A stretch of 64,000 nt of DNA from Myxococcales bacterium (GCA_020633625.1 JACKDJ010000009.1:70337-134336); one strand, 5' to 3'. Positions 37,070-46,687 are shown, counted from the first letter of the stretch. A program made the numbers and translations. Notes: generated from the letters alone by a model not told the origin.

Positions 37070-38296
37070 GTGACGGCAACCAAGAACGCGAGCGGCGAGA
37101 TTCGCCTGAAGGCGCTGTACTTTACGTACCTCGCGGCCGGCGGGCTGGCGATGACGTACTGGCCCCTGCACTTCGCGGCAGTCGGGCTTTCTGCGAGCGC
37201 GATCGGCGTGCTGTTCGGTGTCCGAACGGCGATGACGATCGTCTTCCAGCCGTGGCTGACGTCTTCGGCAGAGCGACGCGGAAGGCCTCGCCTTGCCGTC
37301 GCGGTCGCGTTCTCGGTCGCGGCCGCGTGCGGGCTCCTGCTTCCGCTCGGTGCCGGCTTCTGGACGCTCGCGCTCCCTGTGTGGTTCGCGGCGCCAGCAA
37401 CGGCGACGATCGTGCCGCTCCTCGACGCGACCATCGTGCGGGACTACGGGCTCGGGCGCTACGGCCGGTTCAGGCTATGGGGCAGCGCCGGCTTCGGGGT
37501 GACCGTCGCGGGATTCGGTGTTCTGATCGCGGTGGCAGCGCGCTTCTGGCCCGTGCTCGCCGATCCGGATGCGTCGAGGGCTGCGATGGGGACGGCGTCG
37601 GCGTGGGCGTACGTCGGGATGACCGGGCTCGGTGCCGCCCTCGCGTGGCGCGGCGTGGCCGGCGAGATGTCGACGCCGCGACCGGGCGCCCGCGCGCTGG
37701 AGTGGCCCGGCCGCGGCTTCGGGGGGTTCGTGTTGGCGTCGGCTCTGCATTGGGCGGCCGTCATGGTGTTCAACGTCTTCTTTACCCTTCGTGTAGCAGC
37801 AGCAGAGATGCCCCTCTGGGTCCCCGGCGTGGGGGTGGGAGTCGCGATCTTGGGCGAGATCGCCGCGTTCTGGGCGGTCGGCACCTCGAAGCTCGGGCGA
37901 CCACTCCCGATCGCGCTCGCGGTGTGCGGGGTCAGCGCGTTTCGGTGGGCGGTGGTTGCGTGGGCGCCAAGCGCCGCCGCACTCATCGCCGTGCAGGCGC
38001 TGCACTTCGCGACCTTCGGCGTGTGGTTCTCGCTGACCATGGGGGCGCTCGGCGACTTCGCGCCGCCGGAGCGCCGCGCGACCGTGCAGGGGCTGCTCTC
38101 GGCGCTGTGCTTTGGCGTCGGGGGGACGGCGAGCAGCCTCCTGACCGGCGCGGTCTTCGAGCGCTACGGGGGCGAGGGCGCGTTCTCGGTCGCCGTCGCC
38201 CTCGAGCTGCTCGCAGCGCTCGCCTACGTCGTCGTGCTGCCCGGTCTGTCAGCGGGCTGGGGCGCGCACGCGGCGACGAAGGTCAACGCCGCGTGA
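37070..38296 (+). CDS. Major facilitator superfamily transporter (MFS_1-like)
   Basis: 408 residues from a GTG at 37070. About twelve hydrophobic segments are visible, starting with LKALYFTYLAAGGLAMTYW. The loop between helices 2 and 3 has AERRGRPR, an MFS A-motif-like basic sequence. The segment DYGLGRYGRFRLWGSAGFGV is typical of the MFS_1-like group that includes the phenylpropionate permease. Substrate unknown. Its last 14 bases overlap the end of the convergent hydrolase gene. Confidence 0.82.
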   Translation: MTATKNASGEIRLKALYFTYLAAGGLAMTYWPLHFAAVGLSASAIGVLFGVRTAMTIVFQPWLTSSAERRGRPRLAVAVAFSVAAACGLLLPLGAGFWTLALPVWFAAPATATIVPLLDATIVRDYGLGRYGRFRLWGSAGFGVTVAGFGVLIAVAARFWPVLADPDASRAAMGTASAWAYVGMTGLGAALAWRGVAGEMSTPRPGARALEWPGRGFGGFVLASALHWAAVMVFNVFFTLRVAAAEMPLWVPGVGVGVAILGEIAAFWAVGTSKLGRPLPIALAVCGVSAFRWAVVAWAPSAAALIAVQALHFATFGVWFSLTMGALGDFAPPERRATVQGLLSALCFGVGGTASSLLTGAVFERYGGEGAFSVAVALELLAALAYVVVLPGLSAGWGAHAATKVNAA

Positions 38297-40877
38297 TTGA
38301 CGGGACGCCGTCGCGTACCGCCGTCCCGAGGAACTCCATCGACTCGCGCGTCAGCTCCGCGTTGCGGAAGATGACGAAGTGGCCGTCGTAGCCGTCGGGG
38401 TTGGCGGGGACGATGACCGAGGTCGACGGGACCCCGCCGACGACACGGTTCGCGGAGACCGGGTACTGAACCTCGGTGTAGCCGTCGAGGTTGCCGGAGT
38501 GGGGCGTCGCGAGGCCCAAACCTGCCGCACGCGCGAAGGTGTCTTGGTTTGGCTCCGGCGAGAACGTGTCACCGTAGCCGTAGCTCTGGAAGATGTGCAT
38601 CGGCGCGGCACCCTCGGGCGGCGACCGGCTCAGCAGCCGCGCGAAGTTGAGCGGGTCGGCCGGGTCGACGACCCACTGCAGGATCGCGAGCAGCGGGTCC
38701 ATGTCGTTGACGGCGTACGACGACGTGCCGCCGTCGGTGAGGACGAACTCGACGGCGCCCGCGATGTCTTCGGGGCTCGTCTTGTTGAGCAGCGACAGGA
38801 CGAGGCTTCCGCCCGCGCCGCTGAACACGGCCGCGTGCAGGTCGCGCTCGTAGGCGGCGAACAGGGCACCGACCGTCGCGCCCTGCGAGTGGCCGAAGTA
38901 GTAGAGCTGCGTCGGGTCGAACGTGACCGGCGCGTCGATCCCCGGGACCGTCAGCGAGGCGTTCTCGACGAAGTACGTCAGCTCGAAGTAGTCCGCGGCG
39001 CCCTGCTGGACGTTCCCGACGGCAGTGAGCGGGTTCAGGAAGTTGTAGAACAGGGTCTCTGGAGAGAGGTCGGAGTCACCGCGTCGCGGTCCGTGCTGGG
39101 TCCCGTCGATGCTGATCGACACCATCCGCACCGGGTTCCCGTCACCGAGGTCGATCGACGACACACGCGTCGCGGTCCCGTCGCGCAGATGGCTCGCGAA
39201 GTCGCCGCCGGTGCCGTGCGCGTACATCACGACGGGCCAGCCGCCCTCCGGCATCGGCGCGTTGGGGATGGTCATCGACAGACACACCGCTTCGGTCTCG
39301 CCCGACGGAACCGCTTCGCCGCCCTGGAAGACGAGGTTGCCGCCGTCCTCCTTGAACAGGTAGGGGCGCTCTCCGTGCTGCCAGATCGGGACACGCAGCC
39401 GGCCGTGTACCTCGACGACATCGCCCGACGGGGACACGCATGCGCCGCGCTCTCCGTCGTCGCACGGCCCCGTCACACCGGCCCCACACACCGTCAGGTC
39501 CTCTAGGGTCGGCACGGCCTGCGCCCGAACACCCGCGCGGATCGCCGGGGTGTCGCGATCGGGGTCCATGGTGGTGAAGACCGCCGCGGAGGCGATGCTG
39601 TCGCGCCCGATCCCCTGCTCGTCGAGGTAGCTGCGGAGCGGCGCGTAGGCCTCCCAGGCGTGCGCCAGCCGCGACGACGACGGCGCGCTCGTCGACATCA
39701 TCGCGGCGAAGTCCGCGGGGATCGACGCCAGCGACCCGTCGGCGGATCGCACGCCGTTCGTCATGTACACAGCGTACGTCGTCCCGTGCTCCAGAGGCGT
39801 CGACCAGGCCGGGCGCACCGCGATGTAGCGGGGGCAGATGAACTTGCCGCGACCGGTCGTGATCGACCACCGCATCGCGACCTGCGCGCCGTAGCTCGGC
39901 GAGTCCGGGTCGATGTTCACGAACGCGATCGTCGGGTTGTCTCCGCCTCCGACGACGCTCCCAAAGTCGGGGTTCTCGGTGAACCGGAAGTAGATCGCAG
40001 GGTTCGTCGAGAACCCGTCCAGCGCCTCGGCGGCCTCGAGGTAGAGGTCGATGATCGCGCCGCCGATGTAGATGACGCCCGGGTTCGGGTGTCCGGACAT
40101 GTCGACGTGCCCGTCGACCAGGCGGGCGTCGTTCGGGAACGGGAGCGAGTAGAAGTCGTGCTCCACGTCGCCGCCGGGGACGTCGAAGTACACCTGGAAC
40201 GGCGTCCCCTCTGCCGGCTCCTCACACTCCGCGTCAGGCAGGAAGAGCTCGCGCCCGGCATACGCGGGCACCTGGCACGTCGGCACCGATGCGCCGGTCA
40301 GCAGGCTCGGCGGCATGCAGAGCAGCGGGTCGCGACAGTCCTCGGGCGACGAGCACTCCTCCGCGACGTCCGAGGTCCCCTCCGGCTCGCAGACTCCCGT
40401 AAAGCCGATCAGGTTGCAGCGAGTCCCGCGCTCGCACTGGCCAAACCCCGTGCAGTCCGACCCTTCCGGGCGCTCCTCCGACTCGGCGCACTGCGCGAGG
40501 CCGCACTCGATGAGGTTGACCCCCGTTCGCTGAAAGCACTCGGTCGGGATGGTGCACGCGAGCCCTTCGGCGCACTCCGCCGACAGCACGCACCCTGCCC
40601 CCTCGGGCTCGGAGGCGGTCGCGGCACAGGCGCCATCGACGCACTCGGTACCCGGTCGGCACTCCGCGTTGCTAGCGCAGTCCGCGCCGACCTTGCCGCC
40701 CAGGGCGACGCGCCCGTCGGGGCCCACGTAGCCACCCACGGGGAGCCCGCCGATGATCCCGCCGTCGGGAATGTCGAGGTCATCGCCGAGGTCGGACGTT
40801 GGGTCGAGGAACTCACACGCGGGCGTGGCCGCGAGCGCGGCGGCGACGACGGAGAGGGTCAGGAGGCGGTTCCGCAC
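38283..40877 (-). CDS. Large Cys-rich lipoprotein with alpha/beta-hydrolase domain
   Basis: 864 residues from a GTG at 40877, which opens a signal peptide ending ALAATPAC (lipobox). The first 190 residues have many Cys in EGF-like spacing (DCASNAECRPGTECVDGAC). A beta-rich middle resembles bacterial virulence-factor lipase N-terminal domains. The C-terminal hydrolase has WPVVMYAHGTGGDFASHL and the nucleophile elbow YYFGHSQGATVG (Ser), with HSGNLDG and GHFV as candidate catalytic-His regions. It is probably a surface or secreted esterase-like protein; the substrate is unknown. The tRNA-Leu gene lies 53 bases upstream on the same strand. Confidence 0.78.
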   Translation of the reverse strand: MRNRLLTLSVVAAALAATPACEFLDPTSDLGDDLDIPDGGIIGGLPVGGYVGPDGRVALGGKVGADCASNAECRPGTECVDGACAATASEPEGAGCVLSAECAEGLACTIPTECFQRTGVNLIECGLAQCAESEERPEGSDCTGFGQCERGTRCNLIGFTGVCEPEGTSDVAEECSSPEDCRDPLLCMPPSLLTGASVPTCQVPAYAGRELFLPDAECEEPAEGTPFQVYFDVPGGDVEHDFYSLPFPNDARLVDGHVDMSGHPNPGVIYIGGAIIDLYLEAAEALDGFSTNPAIYFRFTENPDFGSVVGGGDNPTIAFVNIDPDSPSYGAQVAMRWSITTGRGKFICPRYIAVRPAWSTPLEHGTTYAVYMTNGVRSADGSLASIPADFAAMMSTSAPSSSRLAHAWEAYAPLRSYLDEQGIGRDSIASAAVFTTMDPDRDTPAIRAGVRAQAVPTLEDLTVCGAGVTGPCDDGERGACVSPSGDVVEVHGRLRVPIWQHGERPYLFKEDGGNLVFQGGEAVPSGETEAVCLSMTIPNAPMPEGGWPVVMYAHGTGGDFASHLRDGTATRVSSIDLGDGNPVRMVSISIDGTQHGPRRGDSDLSPETLFYNFLNPLTAVGNVQQGAADYFELTYFVENASLTVPGIDAPVTFDPTQLYYFGHSQGATVGALFAAYERDLHAAVFSGAGGSLVLSLLNKTSPEDIAGAVEFVLTDGGTSSYAVNDMDPLLAILQWVVDPADPLNFARLLSRSPPEGAAPMHIFQSYGYGDTFSPEPNQDTFARAAGLGLATPHSGNLDGYTEVQYPVSANRVVGGVPSTSVIVPANPDGYDGHFVIFRNAELTRESMEFLGTAVRDGVPSITRR

Positions 40878-40930
40878 TTGATGTCCTGGGCAATGCAGGC
40901 GTTTCGCGTCGTCTTCCGTTGGGGGGCGAG

Positions 40931-41014
40931 TGCCGGGGGCGGGGCTCGAACCCGCACGGTGTTGCCACCGAGAGATTTTAAGTCTCCCGCGTCTGCCGAT
41001 TTCGCCACCCCGGC
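40931..41014 (-). tRNA. tRNA-Leu (UAA)
   Basis: The minus strand folds as a tRNA: acceptor GCCGGGG with CCCCGGC and discriminator A, a D-arm with AAATCGGCAGACGC, anticodon stem GGAGA/TCTCT with loop CTTAAAA (anticodon TAA), a long variable arm (CGGTGGCAACACCG), and a T-arm GCGGG-TTCGAGC-CCCGC. A long variable arm with this anticodon means leucine, reading UUA, a rare codon in a genome this GC-rich. No CCA is encoded. Confidence 0.93.
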
Positions 41015-41101
41015 GACGCAGCAACGATGACCGAGCGAGCGATCGAGCGCAAGTGTTCGCGCTCGCGGTGGCCGTCCGCTGCGGCCGTCGTCGCCGAAGC
41101 C

Positions 41102-41138
41102 CAAAAACGCCGCGAGGCGGGCCATGGCCCGCCTCGCG
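41102..41138 (-). terminator. Intrinsic terminator of the Asp/Thr-rich lipoprotein gene
   Basis: A 14-bp perfect palindrome (41111-41138, cgcgaggcgggcca and its complement) is followed on the minus strand by gcgTTTTTggg. It begins 25 bases after the stop of the lipoprotein gene ending at 41164. A GC-rich stem followed by a T-run is a classic Rho-independent terminator. Confidence 0.8.
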
Positions 41139-41163
41139 TTCGAGTCCGAGTCGGACGGCGGGA

Positions 41164-42546
41164 TCAGTCGCCGAGCGGGGTGGTCGTATCGACCGCCGCG
41201 CCGGTCAGCGAGAGGCGGACGCCGACGGAGAGGGCGTCGCCGACGCCGTTCCCGTCGGTGTCGATGTCGTTGAGGCCGAGCGACGGCAGCGAGGGCAGGA
41301 ACGAGCAGACCGTGCCGAGGTTCTCGCAGATCGTGCCCTGGCCTTCGCAGTCGCCGGTCGGCGTCTGCGCGCAGGCGACCGCGTAGGTCGTGCCGTTGTC
41401 GCCGTAGGTGATGATCGGGTCGGCGGTGAAGCCGGCGCACTCACAGTCACGGGCGAGGTCCTCGATGATCTCGAAGATCTGGTCGAGGGGCACGACACCG
41501 CCGAGCTTGATGCCGCCGTACTCGACGTCGTCGAACGTCGGGTCGACCGACACCGGGCCGTTGTCGCTGTCCGCGAGCTGGCCCTGCACCGTCGCCTGCT
41601 GGATGCTCAGGTCGAGGTCGAGCGAGAAGTCCTCGGTCGCGATCGGGATCGACAGGCGGAACACGCCCGGGCCGGCCGTCAGCACGTCGTCGACGAACGT
41701 GGTCTGGTTGAACTGGACGATGGAGCCGTACGCGTCGACCGACGCGGCCTGCACCTGGAACACGCCCATGCCGTCGGCGCGGTCGCCGAACGACTGGTCG
41801 GGCGTGCCGTCGCCGTCGACGTCGTTCGTCGCGAGGTAGACCGAGAAGTCGTGCTCGGACGGGTCGGCGTCGAGCTTCGTCCACTGGAAGAGCAGGGCGA
41901 TCGAGTCGTCGGCGAGCGCCTCACCGATCAGGGCGTCGACATCGATGTCGCCGCCGAGCGCGCCGAGCGCGCCGACGAGCAGGCCGAGGCCGTTGTCGAT
42001 GTTGCCGTCGCCGTTGAAGTCGAAGCAGCACGCGGCCTCGCCGTTGCGCGGCGGGACCTGCAGGTTGCGGATGTAGCTGTACGTGCCGGCCTGCAGCTCG
42101 TCGGCCGTCCAGTCCGGCGTGAGGCACTCGCCGCCGCGGAGCTCGTTCGGCGCCGCGCACTCCACCACGCACGCAGCGTCCGCGAAGCAGTCGTTGTCCT
42201 CGCAGTCCGCAAGCCCGTCGCCGTCGTCGTCGGTGCCGTTGTCGCAGATCTCGGCCGGCGCGCACGCCGGAACGTCAGCGCAGTCGGAGTCGTCGCAGTC
42301 CGTGTCGCCGTCACCGTCGTCGTCTGCGCCGTTGTCGCAGATCTCGTCCACCATGCCGGTGTCGGTGCCGGAGCCCTCGTCCGTACCGGTGTCGGTGGTG
42401 TCGTCGGTGGTGTCGGTACCGGCGTCAGAGCCGGAGTCCGTCCCGGTGTCCGTGCCGGCGCCGGTGTCCGTATCCGTGCCGCCGTCGTCGCCACAGCCAG
42501 CCAGCGCGACCGTGAGCATCAGGGGGAAGAGGGTGAGCTTCTTCAT
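41164..42546 (-). CDS. Asp/Thr-rich lipoprotein with EICDNG repeats
   Basis: 460 residues from the ATG at 42546 (agagaag upstream), with lipobox ALAGC (Cys18). A low-complexity linker of Thr, Asp, Gly and Ser (about residues 20-65) follows. Two copies of a Cys/Asp module then appear (EICDNGADDDGDGDTDCDDS and EICDNGTDDDGDGLADCEDN), a calcium-binding-like repeat common in myxobacterial secreted proteins. The C-terminal 280 residues are beta-rich and contain further Asp-rich loops (DFNGDGNIDNG, DVDGDGTPDQ). No enzymatic motif. Probably a surface protein; function unknown. Confidence 0.72.
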   Translation of the reverse strand: MKKLTLFPLMLTVALAGCGDDGGTDTDTGAGTDTGTDSGSDAGTDTTDDTTDTGTDEGSGTDTGMVDEICDNGADDDGDGDTDCDDSDCADVPACAPAEICDNGTDDDGDGLADCEDNDCFADAACVVECAAPNELRGGECLTPDWTADELQAGTYSYIRNLQVPPRNGEAACCFDFNGDGNIDNGLGLLVGALGALGGDIDVDALIGEALADDSIALLFQWTKLDADPSEHDFSVYLATNDVDGDGTPDQSFGDRADGMGVFQVQAASVDAYGSIVQFNQTTFVDDVLTAGPGVFRLSIPIATEDFSLDLDLSIQQATVQGQLADSDNGPVSVDPTFDDVEYGGIKLGGVVPLDQIFEIIEDLARDCECAGFTADPIITYGDNGTTYAVACAQTPTGDCEGQGTICENLGTVCSFLPSLPSLGLNDIDTDGNGVGDALSVGVRLSLTGAAVDTTTPLGD

Positions 42547-42895
42547 CTTCTCTACACCTGCTTGAGGTTGCCGCGTCTCGCGGCTGAAGTGGAGGCTAGC
42601 GTCAGACCGGCGCCAGCGGCGTGAATGTCGCCACGCCGGATCGGGGCGGGACACTATCCGACCCCGGAATCGGAATCAAGTCGGTCGCGGTACGATCGTG
42701 TCGGTCCCGCGCGGCATGTCGTCGGCGTGCGACGTCGGCTCGCCGCGCCGCTGCGCGGCAACTCTTGGCGGCAGTCCTCGAGCCCGCCTCGGCGCGTCGT
42801 CCGCCGCCATCTCCGCGGTATCACGCGAGATCGGAGGCGCGCGTTGATCGCGGGGCCGAGCGTCGAATACAACGGGCCTCCACCCCGAGCGCGCC
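42547..42895. other. 349-base intergenic region, divergent promoters
   Basis: Lies between the starts of the Asp/Thr-rich lipoprotein gene (minus) and dnaE (plus). No ORF with codon use like its neighbours. Candidate dnaE promoter: TTGATC at 42844-42849, 18-base spacer, TACAAC at 42868-42873, 23 bases before the dnaE GTG. I saw no repeat or RNA gene in the rest. Confidence 0.4.
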
Positions 42896-45800
42896 GTGTC
42901 CGACTTCGTCCACCTCCACGTCCACACCCACTACTCGCTGCTCGACAGCACCGTGAAGGTGCCCGACCTCGTCAAGCGTGTCGCCGAGCTCGGCATGGAC
43001 GCGGTCGGGGTCGCCGACCATGGCAACCTGTTCGGCGCCGTTGAGCTGCAGCAGAAGTGCGCCGGAAGCGGCGTCCGCTCGATCGTCGGCTCCGAGCTCT
43101 ACATCGTCCCCGACCGCGACCCGGCGCGCCGCCATCGCCCCCACCACCTCGTCGCCCTCGCGCGCGACCTCGACGGGTATCGGAACCTCGTCCGCCTGGT
43201 CTCTCGCGGCCACACCGCCGGACTCGACCGCGCCGGCCGCCCGCTCGTCACCTACGCCGACCTCGCCGAGCTCAGCGGCGGACTCATCGGCCTCTCCGGC
43301 GATCTCGGCGGCGAGATCCCGCAGGCGCTCCTGCAGAACGACAAGGCCGCCGCCGTCGAGCACCTCGAGCGCTACCGGCGCGTCTTCGGCGTCGAGAACT
43401 TCTACCTCGAGCTCCAGCGGGCCGACGGCATCCCCGAGCAGCAGGACGCCTGCGCCGCCCTCGTCGACCTCGCCGACGAGTACCGCGTCCCCTACGTGGC
43501 GACCAACAACGTCCACTACCTTCGGGAAGGCGACCACCGCGCTCACGCCGTCCTCATGTGCATCGGGATGGACAAGCGGATCGACAAGTCCATCCTCGAC
43601 CGCATCCCCCTCCGCTCGCTCTACCTCAAGTCGCCCGCCGAGATGGCGGAGCTCTTCGCGGACCTGCCCGCAGCGATCCGCAACTCCCGCGCCATCGCCG
43701 AGCGCTGCGAGCTCGAGATCCCCCTCGGCAAGAGCCTCCTGCCTCGGTTCGACGTGCCCGACGGCTCCGACGAGGCCGCCTACTTGCGCCGTGTCGCCGC
43801 CGAGGGCCTGCGCGACCGGATCGCAACCATCACGGCCCTCGGCAGGACCGTCGACGAGGTCGCCTACCGCGCGCGCCTCGACCTCGAGCTCGACGTCATC
43901 GCGTCGATGGGCTTCCCCGGCTACTTCTTGATCGTCTGGGACTTCATCCGGTGGTCCAAGCAGCACGACATCCCCGTCGGACCCGGCCGCGGCTCCGGTG
44001 CCGGCTCGCTCGTCGCCTACTCGCTCGGCATCACCGACCTCGACCCGATCCCCTACGGCCTGCTGTTCGAGCGGTTCCTGAACCCCGAGCGCATCAGCAT
44101 GCCCGACTTCGACATCGACTTCTGCCAGAGTCGACGCGGCGAGGTCATCGACTATGTCACCAAGCGCTACGGCCGAGAGAACGTCGGCCAGATCGTCACC
44201 TTCGGCCAGCTCAAGGCGCGCGCCGCGGTCCGCGACGTCTCGCGTGTGCTCAACCTCCCGTTCGCCGAAGCCGACAGGCTCGCGAAGCTCGTCCCCGACG
44301 AGCTCAACATCAAGCTCGCCGAAGCCTACGAGCGAGAGCCGCAGCTCCGGGAACTCGTCGACGGCGACGAGACGCTAGGCTTCCTATTCGAGACCGCCCT
44401 CGCGCTCGAAGGAAACAACCGCAACACCGGCATGCACGCGGCCGGCGTCGTCATCTCCGGGGCCCCCCTCTGGGAGCTCGTCCCCGTCGTCGTCGGATCC
44501 GGCGGCGAGCTCGTAACCCAGTACGCGAAGAACGAGGTCGAGGAGGCCGGCCTCGTCAAGTTCGACTTCCTCGGCCTCAAGACGCTCACCGTCATCGACG
44601 ACGCCCTGCGCCTCGTGAACCGCGGGCGCGCCCCGGCCGACCGGCTGGACTTCGCGCGCGTCGACCTCCAGACGCCCGGCGTCTACGATCTGATCAAGGC
44701 TGGGGACACCACCGGCGTCTTCCAGATGGAGTCCGACGGCTTTCAGCGCCTCATGCGCCAGCTCAAGCCGGACTGCTTCGAGGACATCGTCGCAGCGGTC
44801 GCCCTCTACCGCCCCGGACCGCTCGGCTCCGGCATGGTCGAGCAGTTCACCGACTGCAAGCACGGACGCCGAGCCGTCGACTACCCCCACCCGCTCCTCG
44901 AGGGCGTGCTCCGAGAGACCTACGGAGTCATGGTCTACCAAGAGCAGGTCATGCAGGTCGCGCAGATCCTCGCCGGCTACAGCCTCGGCGGCGCCGACCT
45001 GCTGCGGCGCGCGATGGGAAAGAAGAAGCCGTCCGAGATGGCCCGGCAGCGCGAGATCTTCGTCGCCGGAGCTGGCGAGAAGAACGGCATCTCGTCCGAG
45101 AAGGCGAACGAGATCTTCGACCTCATGAACCACTTCGCCGGCTACGGGTTCAACAAGTCGCACTCGGCCGCCTACGCCGTCATCACCTTCCAGACCGCGT
45201 ACCTCAAGGCGTTCCACCCCACCGAGTTCTACGCCGCGCTGATGACGAACGACGCCTCGTCTACCGACAAGGTCGTCAAGTACATCCTCGACGCGCGCAG
45301 CCGCGGCATCGCGGTCCTGCCGCCCGACGTCACCCTCTCCGAGCAGTCGTTCTCGGTCTCGGAGGGAGCCATCCGGTTCGGTCTCGGCGCCGTGAAGGGG
45401 CTCGGCAGCGCGCCGATCGAGGCCATCGTCGCAGCCCGAGCCGACGGCCGCTTCACCTCACTCTACGACTTCTGCGAGCGCGTCGACGCCAAGAAGGTAA
45501 ACCGGCGCGTCCTCGAGGCGCTCGTCCGCTGCGGCGCCCTCGACTCTACGTTCCGCGAGCCCGGCTTGCCGACACCGACGCTCGCCGAGGTGGGCCGCTG
45601 GCGAGCGAAGATGTTCGCGGCGCTCGACTCGGCGCTCGAGCGCGCGCACCAGGCGCAGCGGGACCGCGAGAGCGGGCAGGCCAACCTGTTCGCGATGTTC
45701 GCCGAGGCGTCGCCGACGCCCGCAAAGGCCGCCGCGACCTATCCCGAAGCGCGCGCATGGACCGACTCGGCGGTCCTCGCGGCCGAGAAAGACACGCTCG

Positions 45801-46408
45801 GATTCTACGTCAGCGGCCACCCACTCGACCGCTTCGCCGACGAGGTGTCGGTCTTCGCCGACTGCGACACGGCGCGGCTCGAGAGCAAGGGGCCCCGAGA
45901 CAAGGTCACGCTCGCCGGCGTGGTGACCGGCAAACGAGAGCGCCTGCTCAAGTCGGGAGAGGGACGCATGGCGTTCTTCCAGCTCGAGGACCGCGTCGGC
46001 GAGGTAGAGGTCATCGTCTACGCGCGGACCTATCCAGAGGTCCAGCCCCTGCTCGACAGCGACCAGCCAATCCTGGTCACGGGCGTCGTTCGAGTAGACG
46101 GCGACGGCGAGGAGCGGGCGGTGAAGATCGTCGCCGACCAGATCGCCTCGCTAGCCGAAGCCCGCCACCGCCGCGTCTCGGCGGTGGTTCTAGAGACCGA
46201 CGCCGAGTCGCTGCAGCCGGTCACCCTCTCGGCCCTCGACCGCGCGTTCCGCGAGCACCCGGGCCGCTGCGAGGTCGTGCTGCAGCTCAACTTCGGCACG
46301 GTGACGGCCGACCTCCGCTTAGGCGACGACCTCACCGTAGCCTCGACCGACGAGCTGCTCCACGAACTGCGCGAGGCGCTGCCGGCCGCGAGGGTGCGCC
46401 TGCGGTAG
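42896..46408 (+). CDS. dnaE: DNA polymerase III, alpha subunit (replicative DnaE1)
   Basis: 1170 residues, full length, GTG start. The PHP domain opens VHLHVHTHYSLLDSTVKVP. The polymerase core has GRGSGAGSLVAYSLGITDLD and the catalytic aspartates in MPDFDIDFC. GYGFNKSHSAAYAVITFQTA is the conserved tail of the fingers. A C-terminal helix-hairpin-helix region (about 840-890), the beta-binding and OB-fold region (VTLAGVVTGKRERLLKSGEG) follow. It is the catalytic core of the replicase. It is followed by GC-rich hairpin repeats. Confidence 0.97.
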   Translation: MSDFVHLHVHTHYSLLDSTVKVPDLVKRVAELGMDAVGVADHGNLFGAVELQQKCAGSGVRSIVGSELYIVPDRDPARRHRPHHLVALARDLDGYRNLVRLVSRGHTAGLDRAGRPLVTYADLAELSGGLIGLSGDLGGEIPQALLQNDKAAAVEHLERYRRVFGVENFYLELQRADGIPEQQDACAALVDLADEYRVPYVATNNVHYLREGDHRAHAVLMCIGMDKRIDKSILDRIPLRSLYLKSPAEMAELFADLPAAIRNSRAIAERCELEIPLGKSLLPRFDVPDGSDEAAYLRRVAAEGLRDRIATITALGRTVDEVAYRARLDLELDVIASMGFPGYFLIVWDFIRWSKQHDIPVGPGRGSGAGSLVAYSLGITDLDPIPYGLLFERFLNPERISMPDFDIDFCQSRRGEVIDYVTKRYGRENVGQIVTFGQLKARAAVRDVSRVLNLPFAEADRLAKLVPDELNIKLAEAYEREPQLRELVDGDETLGFLFETALALEGNNRNTGMHAAGVVISGAPLWELVPVVVGSGGELVTQYAKNEVEEAGLVKFDFLGLKTLTVIDDALRLVNRGRAPADRLDFARVDLQTPGVYDLIKAGDTTGVFQMESDGFQRLMRQLKPDCFEDIVAAVALYRPGPLGSGMVEQFTDCKHGRRAVDYPHPLLEGVLRETYGVMVYQEQVMQVAQILAGYSLGGADLLRRAMGKKKPSEMARQREIFVAGAGEKNGISSEKANEIFDLMNHFAGYGFNKSHSAAYAVITFQTAYLKAFHPTEFYAALMTNDASSTDKVVKYILDARSRGIAVLPPDVTLSEQSFSVSEGAIRFGLGAVKGLGSAPIEAIVAARADGRFTSLYDFCERVDAKKVNRRVLEALVRCGALDSTFREPGLPTPTLAEVGRWRAKMFAALDSALERAHQAQRDRESGQANLFAMFAEASPTPAKAAATYPEARAWTDSAVLAAEKDTLGFYVSGHPLDRFADEVSVFADCDTARLESKGPRDKVTLAGVVTGKRERLLKSGEGRMAFFQLEDRVGEVEVIVYARTYPEVQPLLDSDQPILVTGVVRVDGDGEERAVKIVADQIASLAEARHRRVSAVVLETDAESLQPVTLSALDRAFREHPGRCEVVLQLNFGTVTADLRLGDDLTVASTDELLHELREALPAARVRLR

Positions 46409-46463
46409 CGTCACGAAGGGCCCCCGCCCCCACAACCGCCGCCACCCCGCATCGCCCCGCCCC

Positions 46464-46531
46464 GCATCGCCCCCCGGCCGCAGGCCGGGCCCCGCCACGC
46501 ATCGCCCCCCGGCCGGAGGCCGGGCCCCGCC
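46464..46531. repeat. Two tandem 35-bp GC-rich hairpin repeats
   Basis: The units at 46464-46496 and 46499-46531 are nearly identical (gcatcgccccccggccg, then AGGCCGGGCCCCGCC). Each contains a 7-bp stem, cccggcc / ggccggg, around a 3-base loop. A partial third unit (gcatcgccccg) starts at 46449. They lie 56-123 bases after the dnaE stop and could act as a transcription end or mRNA barrier, without a T-tract. Confidence 0.65.
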
Positions 46532-46687
46532 GGATCGACCGCCGCCGCCGGCCGGTTAATCACGCCTTCGGGAGTTGACAACCGAGCGCGGATCGGAGAA
46601 TTGGGCGCCGCCCCGACGCCCCGGTTTCCCGCAGGAACCGCGGCCGAATCGGGCGCGCGGCGCCTTAGGCCCAACAGTGGAAAACAG

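Noticed and set aside
46575..46600. TTGACA as the definite actA promoter
   Set aside because: The -10 at 17 bases (gaattg) is poor; an equally plausible site with proper spacing lies at 46688. Kept only as a possibility.
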